DNA from: Candidatus Kaiserbacteria bacterium RIFCSPLOWO2_01_FULL_45_25
GTDB lineage: Bacteria; Patescibacteriota; Minisyncoccia; Phycocordibacterales; UBA918
Length of the DNA stretch: 47,593 nt
Reading direction: 5' to 3'
Assembly: GCA_001781415.1 (NCBI GenBank)
Contig: MFLT01000008.1
Coordinates: forward strand, 201,434 to 249,026
Part shown: positions 35,451-45,016 of the stretch, one piece after another
Layout: each line of letters opens with the position of its first letter
How positions within the stretch are numbered: the stretch's first letter is position 1
Translations under genes and position numbers: made by a program
The notes under the pieces: generated by a model
What the model was told of the DNA's origin: nothing
What the model saw: the letters and a program-made list of their open reading frames with translations, nothing else
Database searches by the model: none

Positions 35451-35798
35451 ATGAACACCCACACTCTCCACCTCAACTCTTCCCCGTTTAATAAAATCCT
35501 CGACGGACTAAAGACAATTGAGTCGAGGCTAAACGACGAAAAGCGACGTGGGTTTTCCGTGGGTGACCAGCTCATATTTATAAACCGCGAAAACGGAGCT
35601 GAAATACAGTCGACCATCATAGCCCTTCATCACTTCCCCTCCTTCACAAATTTATTTTTCAATCTACCAAACGAAAAGTTTGGGGGCGAATCTTTCGAAG
35701 TACTCCTTCAAGAAATTAATCAGTTTTACTCAAGCGAAGACGAGAAGTGCTGGGGTGTAGTTGGAATTGAATTTAAAATCAACTCCCACAGTATTTAA
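35451..35798 (+). CDS. ASCH domain protein
   Basis: MNTHTLHLNSSPFNKILDGLKTIESRLNDEKRRGFSVGDQLIFINRE. Confidence 0.75.
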   Translation: MNTHTLHLNSSPFNKILDGLKTIESRLNDEKRRGFSVGDQLIFINRENGAEIQSTIIALHHFPSFTNLFFNLPNEKFGGESFEVLLQEINQFYSSEDEKCWGVVGIEFKINSHSI

Positions 35799-35861
35799 TC
35801 CCTGCCCTTTCTCCTACTCTGCGCTATACTATATACGTTATACAAGTAACATTTACATACT

Positions 35862-36305
35862 ATGGACCAAGCAGCTCTCAAAGACATCGTTCGTACTTTT
35901 CTCAACAACCATCGCAAAGCAGTTTTTGCCACGACTGATGACCAAGGACTACCAACCACCTCACTCATGTTGTATGTAATTGATGACGAACTAAACGTGT
36001 ACTTTGGTACCAGAAAATCTTTTTCAAAATATTCCCAAATCACAAACCAACCTTACGTCTCTCTTTCGGTAATTGAAGAAGTATTGGACCCACTAAAGGT
36101 GGTGGACCTTCGCGGCAAAGCGTATGAAATCCCTGCTGACCAACTTGAAGAAGTGCATGCTTTCTTCAAAAGTAAAAACACCTCTAAGTACTATGTAGAG
36201 GGAGCAGAAGATTTTGTGATGTTTAAGATGAGCCCAGACTTTATCCGTTGGCTTGATGCCGAAAGTGGCGAACTGCAGATTGTGAATGTTCACGAAGTAG
36301 CGTAG
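35862..36305 (+). CDS. Pyridoxamine 5'-phosphate oxidase family (FMN-binding split barrel) protein
   Basis: NNHRKAVFATTDDQGLPTTSLMLYVIDDELNVYFGTRKSFSKYSQI. Confidence 0.85.
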   Translation: MDQAALKDIVRTFLNNHRKAVFATTDDQGLPTTSLMLYVIDDELNVYFGTRKSFSKYSQITNQPYVSLSVIEEVLDPLKVVDLRGKAYEIPADQLEEVHAFFKSKNTSKYYVEGAEDFVMFKMSPDFIRWLDAESGELQIVNVHEVA

Positions 36306-36321
36306 GGCCCATCTCAAACAA

Positions 36322-36350
36322 AAAGAGCGCCATCAGGCGCTCTTTTTGTT
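36322..36350. terminator. Rho-independent terminator
   Basis: AAAAAGAGCGCCATCAGGCGCTCTTTTTG. Confidence 0.9.
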
Positions 36351-36358
36351 TATCTTAT

Positions 36359-37888
36359 TTATCGCTGCAGGGTTTTTAGTATATCTTCTTTGGTCCCTCC
36401 CACCTTCTTGCCTGGATTTAAACGATTTTCTGGGTCATATATCTGCTTAATCTCTGCAAATGCTCCAGCGAGAGTACTTCCATAAAATGATTCTAGGAAC
36501 GGGGTGCGGATGATTCCGTCACTGTGGTCTGCGCTCATGTTACCTCGGAGACGTTTGATTAGTGCAAAGACATCATCCATCAAACCAAAGATATCGTCAG
36601 TTAATGTCTCTTTACGGAAATCAAAGATTGGCACCACTCTAAATGAGCCATCTCCAATGTGTCCATGGAAACCGTAAGTGATTTCTCGCCTCTCTAGGAT
36701 AGCGATTAATTCGTGGATGAAAGTTCCCAGAGCTGGCAGCGGCACAATCACGTCCTCAATACATGGCATGGCTCTAAACCCTTCCTCATTATGATCACGC
36801 ATCAGGGTAAATGAATTACGTCGAACCATCCAGGCCGCTTCGACATCTACTGGTTCTTGAATCTGTTTAACAAAGTAACCTCTAGACAATAGACTCTCAT
36901 AGCAAGCTGCCGCTTGAGCAGCTGTAGCGTCAGCGGTATCTTCACTTAATTGAATCAGAATAAACAACTCAGCATTTACATCTACATACGGTACAACTTT
37001 TTCGGCATACTCACTTAAGTGTACTCGGGCCCGAGCAAAAGTATTTTTATCAAAGGTTTCGAGGCCTTCTGGATTATGCTCGTACGCGGTCGCGATAATA
37101 TCTGAGAGATCTTCCAGTGACTGGGCTGAGACAACCAGTAGTCCAACATGTGCTGGCAGCGGCACCAAATTAAGTGTTGCCTTGGTGATGATACCGAGCG
37201 TACCCTGAGAACCAACCATAAGTGGAATCTCGCTAAACACTCCGTCTTTAACTACCTCATCAAGTCGATACCCAGAGGCACACTTCTTCACGTCACCAAT
37301 AGCATCTCGCAGAGCAGCTGCGTGTGCTTCATACATAGCTAAAGCTTTTTGTTCTCGTTCATCAACAACCTCATTAAGTGGCTTTCTGGTGAGAGTAACA
37401 ACCGAACCGTCTGCCAATACTACCTCAAGAGAAATCACATTAACTCCAGTCGCTCCATGACGAAGACTCTTTTCACCCGAAGCGTTATTTCCAAGCATTC
37501 CCCCAATACCACAAATACGATTTGATGAAGGGTATCCGGCAAAAAATAATCCGTGTGCCAAAGCAGCATCTTCAACATCTCGAAAATATGCGCCAGCGTC
37601 AACAACGGCCGTCTTAGACTCGCCATCTACAGCCACAGAATTCATATACCGAGTGAGGTCGATAATATATCCACTATTGATAGGACCGCCACTCATACAA
37701 GTTCCACCAGCACGAACCGTTACCGACACTCCCTCTTCTTTGGCAGACAGTACTACTGCCTGTACCTCTTCGGTACTCCGTGGGAAAAACACGCAGAGCG
37801 GAACAATTTTAAAATTACTGACATCGCGACTATATGTCTCAAGTACAGCTGGGTCTTTAGAAACCTCAATGTTGTTTATGTTGGTCAT
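36359..37888 (-). CDS. FAD-linked oxidase (glycolate oxidase GlcD / D-lactate dehydrogenase family)
   Basis: VRAGGTCMSGGPINSGYIIDLTRYMN, GIGGMLGNNASGEKSLRHGATGVNV, GFHGHIGDGSFRVVPIFD. Confidence 0.9.
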   Translation of the reverse strand: MTNINNIEVSKDPAVLETYSRDVSNFKIVPLCVFFPRSTEEVQAVVLSAKEEGVSVTVRAGGTCMSGGPINSGYIIDLTRYMNSVAVDGESKTAVVDAGAYFRDVEDAALAHGLFFAGYPSSNRICGIGGMLGNNASGEKSLRHGATGVNVISLEVVLADGSVVTLTRKPLNEVVDEREQKALAMYEAHAAALRDAIGDVKKCASGYRLDEVVKDGVFSEIPLMVGSQGTLGIITKATLNLVPLPAHVGLLVVSAQSLEDLSDIIATAYEHNPEGLETFDKNTFARARVHLSEYAEKVVPYVDVNAELFILIQLSEDTADATAAQAAACYESLLSRGYFVKQIQEPVDVEAAWMVRRNSFTLMRDHNEEGFRAMPCIEDVIVPLPALGTFIHELIAILERREITYGFHGHIGDGSFRVVPIFDFRKETLTDDIFGLMDDVFALIKRLRGNMSADHSDGIIRTPFLESFYGSTLAGAFAEIKQIYDPENRLNPGKKVGGTKEDILKTLQR

Positions 37889-38154
37889 AGAAATAAGGCT
37901 AACTTTTACATTTCTTCTGTGTTATTTTAGCACCTTTGTAGATATAAAAATCTCTAAACGCAATAAATGTCCAGGTTGGAACGGTAGCAATTTTTAAAGA
38001 CTATTTAAAAGTTAATTCCTGACCTCCTCCACTCCAGCTGCCAAACCAATAACCAGCATTAAGTCCACGGTACCCATACTAATAACCTAGAGCACCCCAT
38101 TACTCAAAATAAGAAAGGCCCGCAAACTAGTGCGGGCCATGGCTTTCCCTGAGG

Positions 38155-38628
38155 TCATACCGGGAATGTGCTGAGATGAACAAGGGTCACAGCAGTAGCT
38201 TCCTCAGCCTGACAGATATACAGGTGGTACTTGTGTTCACAGGCCAGGTACTGGCGCAAGGCAGGGAGTTCTTCTGCATTCACCGGCCGAAAGTAATAGT
38301 TGCCCGTTTGCAAGTTAAGTGCCTGGCGGTACACTTTACCCTCTTCCAATTTCTGCCTGAGAAATTCACGAAGTTCACATGAGTTCTTTTTGGCACTTTT
38401 GGCCGCCCAGTCTTTGATGAACCCCAAAAGGGTTGAGTGTGCATATTTTTCCTGTCGCCGCATCAAGCGTTGTTGCGTTTTGTTGTGCCGAGACACAAAT
38501 CCATGGTCGACCACTCGCAGTAGAAGTCGGTGGTTGTGGTCGAAAGTTATTTTTCCTCCAATTTGGCCATCAAAGAACTCGTACTGTGCAATCTTCACAG
38601 CATTCTGGAGCCGAACAGTAGCAAACAT
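38155..38628 (-). CDS. Hypothetical ORFan cassette protein (157 aa)
   Basis: CACAGGAGACAGAA-ATG; promoter TTGTTA-N17-TATAAT. Confidence 0.65.
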   Translation of the reverse strand: MFATVRLQNAVKIAQYEFFDGQIGGKITFDHNHRLLLRVVDHGFVSRHNKTQQRLMRRQEKYAHSTLLGFIKDWAAKSAKKNSCELREFLRQKLEEGKVYRQALNLQTGNYYFRPVNAEELPALRQYLACEHKYHLYICQAEEATAVTLVHLSTFPV

Positions 38629-38699
38629 TTCTGTCTCCTGTGTGGTTATACTGATTACTATTATATCACAGAAATGACGTTTTAACAAGTAATCCCCTA

Positions 38700-39467
38700 T
38701 TAAGAGCGGATTTTCCAACCCCTTCTAAATAGCGTAACTACTAGGAACCCTAGTCCTACGAGCAGTCCACAAATAATGATAAGTCCAAGGGTTGTATTGG
38801 CTTCGTTTACGCCAATCATACTGCTACGAATACCGTCCGCGAAGTAAAGGAAAGGGTTGAGGCGAGTAAGGGTAGCCGCCAATTCTGGCAAGAATGTAAC
38901 AGAATAGAAGATACCACCGAGGTACGTAAGCGGGGTAATCACAAAAGTATTTAGAACTTGCAGCTGCTCAAACCCCTCAGCCCAAAGCGCCACAATAATT
39001 CCTAGAATGGCGAAAATAGCTGATATAGTCCCAACATAAAATACAAACCAGATTGGGTGTTCAAGTGATACCGCCCCAAAAGCCAGTCCAACACCTAGAA
39101 TTAGAAACGCCACCATAAGTGCGCGCAGAACCGCGCTACCAACGAGACCGATGAGCATCTCCATGTATGAGAAAGGTGCAATGAGCATCTCTTCAATCCC
39201 GCGGGTGAAGCGCATGAAGTATAGAGCTGAAGAAGCGCTAGCAAATGACGCGTTAATCACAGAGAGCATAAGTACACCAGGGAACACAAAAGAAATGTAC
39301 GGCACACCAGACACTTCCTTAATTTGTGAACCAATAACTGTACCAAAAATAAATATATACAGCGCTGCTGACATCACTGGTGCCACCAGTGTTTGCACCA
39401 TGACACGCATCGTACGCTTCACTTCTCGCCTAAGCATTGTGTAGAGACCAATGGCGTTTATTTTCAT
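38700..39467 (-). CDS. ABC-2 type transporter permease
   Basis: 6-TM; MRFTRGIEEMLIAPFSYMEMLIG, TPLTYLGGIFYSVTFLPELA. Confidence 0.9.
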   Translation of the reverse strand: MKINAIGLYTMLRREVKRTMRVMVQTLVAPVMSAALYIFIFGTVIGSQIKEVSGVPYISFVFPGVLMLSVINASFASASSALYFMRFTRGIEEMLIAPFSYMEMLIGLVGSAVLRALMVAFLILGVGLAFGAVSLEHPIWFVFYVGTISAIFAILGIIVALWAEGFEQLQVLNTFVITPLTYLGGIFYSVTFLPELAATLTRLNPFLYFADGIRSSMIGVNEANTTLGLIIICGLLVGLGFLVVTLFRRGWKIRS

Positions 39468-40222
39468 GATAGGTTTGCGTTACTGGCGCGAGTAATCTTG
39501 AGGTAAGCTTCTTCAATACTAGTCCCCTCTTTCATAAATTCTTCTTTGGTGCCCTCTGCCACAATCCGACCATGATTAATGATGGCGATGTCTTTGCAAA
39601 GGTATTCAATTTCCTCCAAGTAATGTGAGGTAAGAATGATGGTCTTTCCTTCCACTTCATTAAGTTCTTTAAGATACGCCCAAAGATCACGACGCTGCTC
39701 AACGTCTACACCAGCCGTTGGCTCATCTAGGATGAGGAGGTCTGGAGTATGAATGAGAGCACGACCAAGCATAGCGCGACGCTTGAGTCCGCCAGACAAT
39801 TTCTGGAACTTCACATTGCGGTGCTCGGTTAAATCAAAACGCTTGATGAGTTTTTCGATACGCTCGTTTCGTACTTCGGCTGGAATACCGTAGTAGCCAC
39901 CCATGAAGTCCATGAGCTCAGTTGGAGTTGAAAAGATGTCGACGTTAAACTCCTGAGGAGAAAGACCTACTTTAGTGCGGGCCTTTTTGTATTCAGCCAC
40001 AACATCGGTGCCGTCAATTAGAATCTGTCCTGAAGTCGGCTGAGAAATACCAGTAATACACTGGATAGTGGTACTCTTCCCAGCGCCATTGGGGCCAAGT
40101 AAACCAAAAAAGCTTCCTTTAGGAATAGACAACGAAACATGGTTTACGGCAGTTTTTGCCTTCGGACCAGTGCCGTAGACTTTAACCAGGTCCTTAATTT
40201 CTAACATTGGGGTTGATGACAT
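39464..40222 (-). CDS. ABC transporter ATP-binding protein
   Basis: GLLGPNGAGKSTTIQCITG, LSGGLKRRAMLGRAL, LLILDEPTAGVD. Confidence 0.95.
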   Translation of the reverse strand: MSSTPMLEIKDLVKVYGTGPKAKTAVNHVSLSIPKGSFFGLLGPNGAGKSTTIQCITGISQPTSGQILIDGTDVVAEYKKARTKVGLSPQEFNVDIFSTPTELMDFMGGYYGIPAEVRNERIEKLIKRFDLTEHRNVKFQKLSGGLKRRAMLGRALIHTPDLLILDEPTAGVDVEQRRDLWAYLKELNEVEGKTIILTSHYLEEIEYLCKDIAIINHGRIVAEGTKEEFMKEGTSIEEAYLKITRASNANLS

Positions 40223-40332
40223 GTTTGCTAGCATACCACGGAATAAACCTTGCCCAAAAGCTAGGATATTGAGCCCAAATCAATTATGTGTGACAATATA
40301 TGTACTATTAATTCATAATTACTAAGATACCT

Positions 40333-40803
40333 ATGGAAAGACCAAAATCGGGCTGGGATGCACATGATGCAATTAGTGAAGCATCACTGACCGAAGCTGA
40401 GCGAAGACTGGCAGGGCTAGACCTTAAGTTAGTGGATAATTTTCCTACCAACGAATCAGACACTATTACTCCTAACGAAATTGATTATATAGTTGAAAAA
40501 CCGCCAGTTGTCACTGACCCTACAACACCTCAAGAGTCACAAGTAGAAGTTATTACTGACATTCTACAAAGTACAGCGGAGGAAAACGCTCCACGAATTA
40601 CCAGAAGCGATGGCGAACGAGTAGAAGAAATCACTAAGTTTAAAAATAACGTGCCCGTATCTGAATTTCAAATTTCTGAACTTCCAACTGATATAAACGT
40701 TGGCAAACACGCCTTTACACCAACTCCAAGTCCTGAACAAAGAGCGGCAGAAGCAGCTAAACCAAAAGAGAAAGGATTTTGGGGAAAATTGTTTGGAGGC
40801 TAG
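40333..40803 (+). CDS. Hypothetical acidic protein (156 aa)
   Basis: Long ORF with terminator downstream; ends KPKEKGFWGKLFGG. Confidence 0.6.
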   Translation: MERPKSGWDAHDAISEASLTEAERRLAGLDLKLVDNFPTNESDTITPNEIDYIVEKPPVVTDPTTPQESQVEVITDILQSTAEENAPRITRSDGERVEEITKFKNNVPVSEFQISELPTDINVGKHAFTPTPSPEQRAAEAAKPKEKGFWGKLFGG

Positions 40804-40819
40804 ACTAGATAATTTAAAA

Positions 40820-40853
40820 GCCCAGCAGATGACAGTCCGCTGGGCTTTTATAT
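40820..40853 (+). terminator. Rho-independent terminator
   Basis: AAAAGCCCAGCAGATGACAGTCCGCTGGGCTTTTA. Confidence 0.85.
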
Positions 40854-40861
40854 TGTCTCCC

Positions 40862-41425
40862 CTACTTAGGAAGCAATCCTAGTAATTCTTGCATAAGCGC
40901 AATCTCTCTTTCTTGGGCGGCAATAATTCCGTTAGCTAGCTCTTTTGTTTCATCAGTAATAGAAAGTTTGAGTACGGCTTTAGCTGTAGCAATAGCCGCC
41001 TCATGATGGAGAATCATATCTTCCAAAAAAGCCCGATCGAGTTCGACTCCAGATAATTCTTCAAGTGGGCGCATCATCGGGGTGTATGTTCCCACCTCTT
41101 CATACGGCACACTATACCAAGCTTGATACCAGTCTTTCATTTGCGCTATCTCAATTGTCTGTCCAGCCACAATATCTTCAGCTAGTTCCGTTAATGGACG
41201 AAAAGAAGTCCCCTTCTGTAAGACCAACTCAGCTGCTGCCACCGCCTCCGCATGATGAGGAATCATATGCTCAAGAAAAGCTTGCTCAGAAGTAATTGCT
41301 GCCACCTGTATTGAGTGCTCATTACTCATATTATCGTGATTGATATTGCTTGAAGAAACAACCGCCATATAAATAGCCAACATCACAAACAACACTGCCG
41401 CTGCTAAGATACCGATTTTATACAT
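40862..41425 (-). CDS. DUF305 family protein, membrane-anchored
   Basis: TM then FLEHMIPHHAEAVAAAELVL and FLEDMILHHEAAIATAKAVL. Confidence 0.85.
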   Translation of the reverse strand: MYKIGILAAAVLFVMLAIYMAVVSSSNINHDNMSNEHSIQVAAITSEQAFLEHMIPHHAEAVAAAELVLQKGTSFRPLTELAEDIVAGQTIEIAQMKDWYQAWYSVPYEEVGTYTPMMRPLEELSGVELDRAFLEDMILHHEAAIATAKAVLKLSITDETKELANGIIAAQEREIALMQELLGLLPK

Positions 41426-41430
41426 ACTTA

Positions 41431-42327
41431 CTAGTATAGGACATTTTGCTCAGCTAGGTTGGTTCGTAATTCAGTGCGCAAGCTGACAAAATCTTTGTAT
41501 TGGTAAAAGAAAAGAATCTTCTTGTCGCGAATAGTATTACCAGTTGGTTTTGACTCACGAACAAACGACACGAACGTCTCAGCCATATCCTCATCTGAAT
41601 TCATGGTAGCGTAGTCGCTTACAAATCGATTCTTATTATCTTCATAGTACTGCCGTAAGACAGAAAAACGATTTCGATCAGAAGCAGACTTGGCTGCCGC
41701 TTCATGTTTTAGATCTGCAGTTGTCCAAAAAGTATCTTTGAACTCGGCTGTCATATCAGCTTTTTCAAACAACAGGACGTGGGCGTATTCGTGGACAAAT
41801 AAGTTAGCAAAAGACTTAACGGTCGAAGAATCATTAATATCAAAACTCTCCCGATTCACGCCAACAATCCAATCTTCTGTTCCTGCGATAAGTTCCACAA
41901 AGGCCCCAAGGTCATTACTTTTGTTTTCAAACACTCGCCATTCACGCACATAAGTATCTACTGCCTCTTGTCCCACAATACCCTTGAATAATTCAAAGAG
42001 GTGTACGTCTGAGTTTTCAAATGAGTCTTCACTTCCAATTGCGTACAATTCTCCATCACGCACCAGATACATGGTCTCAAAATCTAGCGGAAAGTATACT
42101 GAGGTGTACGGAGTATAAAGAGTGTATTTAGCTGATTCACGCTCTGCAATTATTGCCTGCAAACGCTGTACTTCTTTCAGTAGTAATTCTATTTGCGAAA
42201 GCAACTCCGCACGAATTTTTCCTTCTGATACCGAGGCCGCTTGGGCGTCACTACCAAATCCACCAAATATAGTGAGCACGAGGAACAACGCAACTAAGTA
42301 TTTTTGAGCGGTCATAGTTTTTATCAT
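41431..42327 (-). CDS. Secreted HExxH putative metallopeptidase
   Basis: Signal peptide; LFVHEYAHVLLFEKADMTAEF. Confidence 0.65.
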   Translation of the reverse strand: MIKTMTAQKYLVALFLVLTIFGGFGSDAQAASVSEGKIRAELLSQIELLLKEVQRLQAIIAERESAKYTLYTPYTSVYFPLDFETMYLVRDGELYAIGSEDSFENSDVHLFELFKGIVGQEAVDTYVREWRVFENKSNDLGAFVELIAGTEDWIVGVNRESFDINDSSTVKSFANLFVHEYAHVLLFEKADMTAEFKDTFWTTADLKHEAAAKSASDRNRFSVLRQYYEDNKNRFVSDYATMNSDEDMAETFVSFVRESKPTGNTIRDKKILFFYQYKDFVSLRTELRTNLAEQNVLY

Positions 42328-42436
42328 ACTCTATTGATACGCAAAACTGAACCGGTTGTTTCAACCCTTGATTTGGGGTTGGTTGGTAAGGGTGGATTAG
42401 GTAATTGATTGTCTTGGTTACGAGTTACAAGTATTA

Positions 42437-42656
42437 CAAGACTGGATTAGGTCACGATAAAACTATCTCCCAGAAAGTTTTATCTAAGCTTTTTATTTCG
42501 CTCCGCTCATAAAAATCTAAGTACTCTCGACCCCGCCTCATAGTCGCAAGCGACATATTCCGGCCTTCAAATCCAGGCGACCGTGCCGCAGGGCACGGTC
42601 TTCTTGGGCACACACAAAAAATCCCCCGCAGGGGATTCTTTTTGTGTGTGCCCAAG
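42437..42656 (-). repeat. tRNA-Leu tail: inverted then direct copies of the tRNA 3' end
   Basis: Palindrome 42603-42656; direct copy of AATCCAGTCTTG at 42448-42437 (minus). Confidence 0.8.
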
Positions 42657-42732
42657 ACTGGATTTGAACCAGCATGCCCGTAAAGGCGCTACCACCTCAA
42701 GGTAGTGCGTCTACCAATTTCGCCACCTGGGC
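42649..42732 (-). tRNA. tRNA-Leu (GAG)
   Basis: GCCCAGGTGGCGAAATTGGTAGACGCACTACCTTGAGGTGGTAG..., anticodon loop TTGAGGT, T-arm CTGGTTCAAATCCAG; CCA not encoded. Confidence 0.95.
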
Positions 42733-42823
42733 AGGTACGTCTCTTTCTTTGAGGTGGCGACATTATGCACGAAAAAGGTCGACTATTCAAGGGTCCGGCC
42801 TTTTACTGTGGTACGATTTGAGT

Positions 42824-43531
42824 ATGTCTCGGAAACACAAAGCCCCTAAGTTGCGTGAGCTAGATACCATACCGTACGTCGGTGGTTTTTTGGCAATTGC
42901 CACCATTCTAGCGGTTCTCCTTGTAGCCCTAGAAACAGTTCCTTCCCTCGCTCCATACTTACCATATTTTGTACTGGCAGAATATGTCTTAGTAGCAATA
43001 TTTAGTCTAGAATACCTAATACGTATCTACCAAGCTCCTTCAAAACTAAAATATATATTTAGTTTCTTTGGTCTCGTTGATCTCATTGCTATTTTGCCGA
43101 GCATGCTCGGGTTTGCCAACCTCACTTTCCTCAAGGTTGGTCGAGCCGTGCGCATCATCCGCCTACTGCGAATCCTCAGACTGGCCAAACTATCTAAAGT
43201 TAGCACAAAGAACTCAGCTCCTTCGTCGTCCGTCTACTTATATAATATTGAAATTTATGTAGCCGCCCTAACTATCGCCACCCTCATCCTTGGTAGTCTC
43301 TTTTATATATTTGAACACGGACAAGCTGCTGGCTCTAGCATTCCATCTGGAATGTATTGGTCTCTTAAGGTCATCTTAGGTGAGTTAGCGTACCCACAAC
43401 CTGAAACCTTTGGTGGTGGAGTCACGATGGTATTAACTCGTATCACCAGCCTCGTTCTACTTGGTCTCCTTATTAACCTCGCTGGTACCATTCTCCGCAA
43501 AGTCTTAACTGGTAGTGAAAAAGACTCCTAA
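42824..43531 (+). CDS. Voltage-gated ion channel superfamily protein
   Basis: S4-like LTFLKVGRAVRIIRLLRILRLAKLSK; six TM helices; pore region GMYWSLKVILGELAYPQPETFGG; start at MSRKHK. Confidence 0.85.
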   Translation: MSRKHKAPKLRELDTIPYVGGFLAIATILAVLLVALETVPSLAPYLPYFVLAEYVLVAIFSLEYLIRIYQAPSKLKYIFSFFGLVDLIAILPSMLGFANLTFLKVGRAVRIIRLLRILRLAKLSKVSTKNSAPSSSVYLYNIEIYVAALTIATLILGSLFYIFEHGQAAGSSIPSGMYWSLKVILGELAYPQPETFGGGVTMVLTRITSLVLLGLLINLAGTILRKVLTGSEKDS

Positions 43532-43532
43532 C

Positions 43533-43565
43533 AAAAAAGCCCGCACAGAATGTGCGGGCTTTTTT
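43533..43565. terminator. Rho-independent terminator
   Basis: AAAAAAGCCCGCACAGAATGTGCGGGCTTTTTT. Confidence 0.9.
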
Positions 43566-43574
43566 AATTGAAGG

Positions 43575-44210
43575 TTAGTCCTTCTTTTCTTCAGCTGGAA
43601 CCTCAGGTGTGGCTTCTTCTGCAACTGGTGCAGCTTCAGCGACTACTTCTGGTTCAGCTGGTGTTTCTACTACAGCGGCTTCTGCCTCGGCCTTAGCGGC
43701 TGCTTCGGCTTCTGCAATCTTGGCTGCAGCTTCCGCTTCTGCGGCGGCAGCTTCTTCCTTTGACTTAAGCTCAGCTTCTTCTAGAGCCTTAGCTTCAGCA
43801 GCGGCTCGGATAGCTGATTCAGTTTCTGATTCAGTAGATGAACCAATCATAGTCATACGGCGCATTTGTCGCTTGATTTCTCGAGCCACCTTCTCACGGA
43901 TGTAGTAGAGCTTTGCTCGACGTACCTTGGCACGCTTCACAATTTCTAGCTTATCAATAAGTGGTGAGTAAAGTGGGTAGATTTTTTCTACTCCAACTCC
44001 ACTAGCTACTTTGCGGACGGTAAAGGTCGCACCGGCTTCATCACCGTGTTTGCGAGCCAACACGAGTCCTTCAAAAATCTGGATACGTGTCTTGCCTTTA
44101 TCTTGAATTTTTTGGTGTACACGAACAGTGTCGCCTGGTCGTAGACCAAGCTCCTTCCGTTCATTCATGTTGACGGGTGATATTGTCACCCCTGTAACTG
44201 CTGTTTTCAT
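43575..44210 (-). CDS. rplS: Ribosomal protein bL19 with Ala/Glu-rich C-terminal extension
   Basis: LGLRPGDTVRVHQKIQDKGKTRIQIFEGLVLARKHG, GVGVEKIYPLYSPLIDKLEIVKRAKVRRAKLYYIR; then about 85 aa low-complexity tail. Confidence 0.93.
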   Translation of the reverse strand: MKTAVTGVTISPVNMNERKELGLRPGDTVRVHQKIQDKGKTRIQIFEGLVLARKHGDEAGATFTVRKVASGVGVEKIYPLYSPLIDKLEIVKRAKVRRAKLYYIREKVAREIKRQMRRMTMIGSSTESETESAIRAAAEAKALEEAELKSKEEAAAAEAEAAAKIAEAEAAAKAEAEAAVVETPAEPEVVAEAAPVAEEATPEVPAEEKKD

Positions 44211-44268
44211 AATATAATAACTAAACAAATAGGCCGTTTAAGCGTGCCATAATCTACCACAAGCTTCC

Positions 44269-45012
44269 CTACTCTGCAATACGCTCCGCCGCCTCCTCAA
44301 ACTCATGGGGTAATGGGGCGATAAATCGCTCTGTTTGGCCATGTGGCAAGATAAGCTCAAGCTGGTGGGCATGGAGCGCCAATCGCTTTAATTCAAGGTT
44401 ATTTGATATCTTCATCTGTCTCTCCCCATAAAGCATGTCCCCCACGATTGGGCGATCGATAGCCCGTAAGTGTACGCGCAGCTGATGAGTACGGCCAGTC
44501 TGTGGCATGAGCTTCAAGTATGAGAAAGCCTCATCTTTGTATTCACCAACTCCAATTCGTTCCATATGGGTGAGGGCTTCACGCATAGTGCCTTTGGCAC
44601 CACGCTCCGCTGAGCGCTTCTTAAAGTCCTTGGCACTCCGACCGATTGGACGATTAATGGTTCCCCACTTATCGTGAATCCGTCCGTACACAAAAGCCCG
44701 GTATTCCTTCTTTACCTTGCGGTCATGGAACTGGGCCTTAAGGAAGGCGTGGGCCTCGGCCGTCTTGGCCATAATCATCACGCCTGACGTCTCGCGGTCG
44801 AGGCGGTGCACTACACCTGAGCGCTCAAGAGGTGTGCCGTCTGGCTTTACACTTACTTCGCCAACCCCCTGCGCTTTTGGCACCCGCGCCAAAAACCACT
44901 GCACTACCGTGCCTTCGTTACCTGAGTGCCAGTCTTCATGCACCAACATCCCATAGGGTTTGTTAAGTACAATCACCGAAGCATCTTCGTAAATTACTTC
45001 CGGCTCTGGCAT
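44269..45012 (-). CDS. RluA family pseudouridine synthase
   Basis: LNKPYGMLVHED, GVVHRLDRETSGVMIMAKT, TGRTHQLRVHL; start could alternatively be 45048. Confidence 0.9.
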   Translation of the reverse strand: MPEPEVIYEDASVIVLNKPYGMLVHEDWHSGNEGTVVQWFLARVPKAQGVGEVSVKPDGTPLERSGVVHRLDRETSGVMIMAKTAEAHAFLKAQFHDRKVKKEYRAFVYGRIHDKWGTINRPIGRSAKDFKKRSAERGAKGTMREALTHMERIGVGEYKDEAFSYLKLMPQTGRTHQLRVHLRAIDRPIVGDMLYGERQMKISNNLELKRLALHAHQLELILPHGQTERFIAPLPHEFEEAAERIAE

Positions 45013-45016
45013 AGTT

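Noticed and set aside
43609-43905. 98-aa Ala/Ser-rich ORF on plus strand
   Set aside because: Antisense readout of the repetitive bL19 tail
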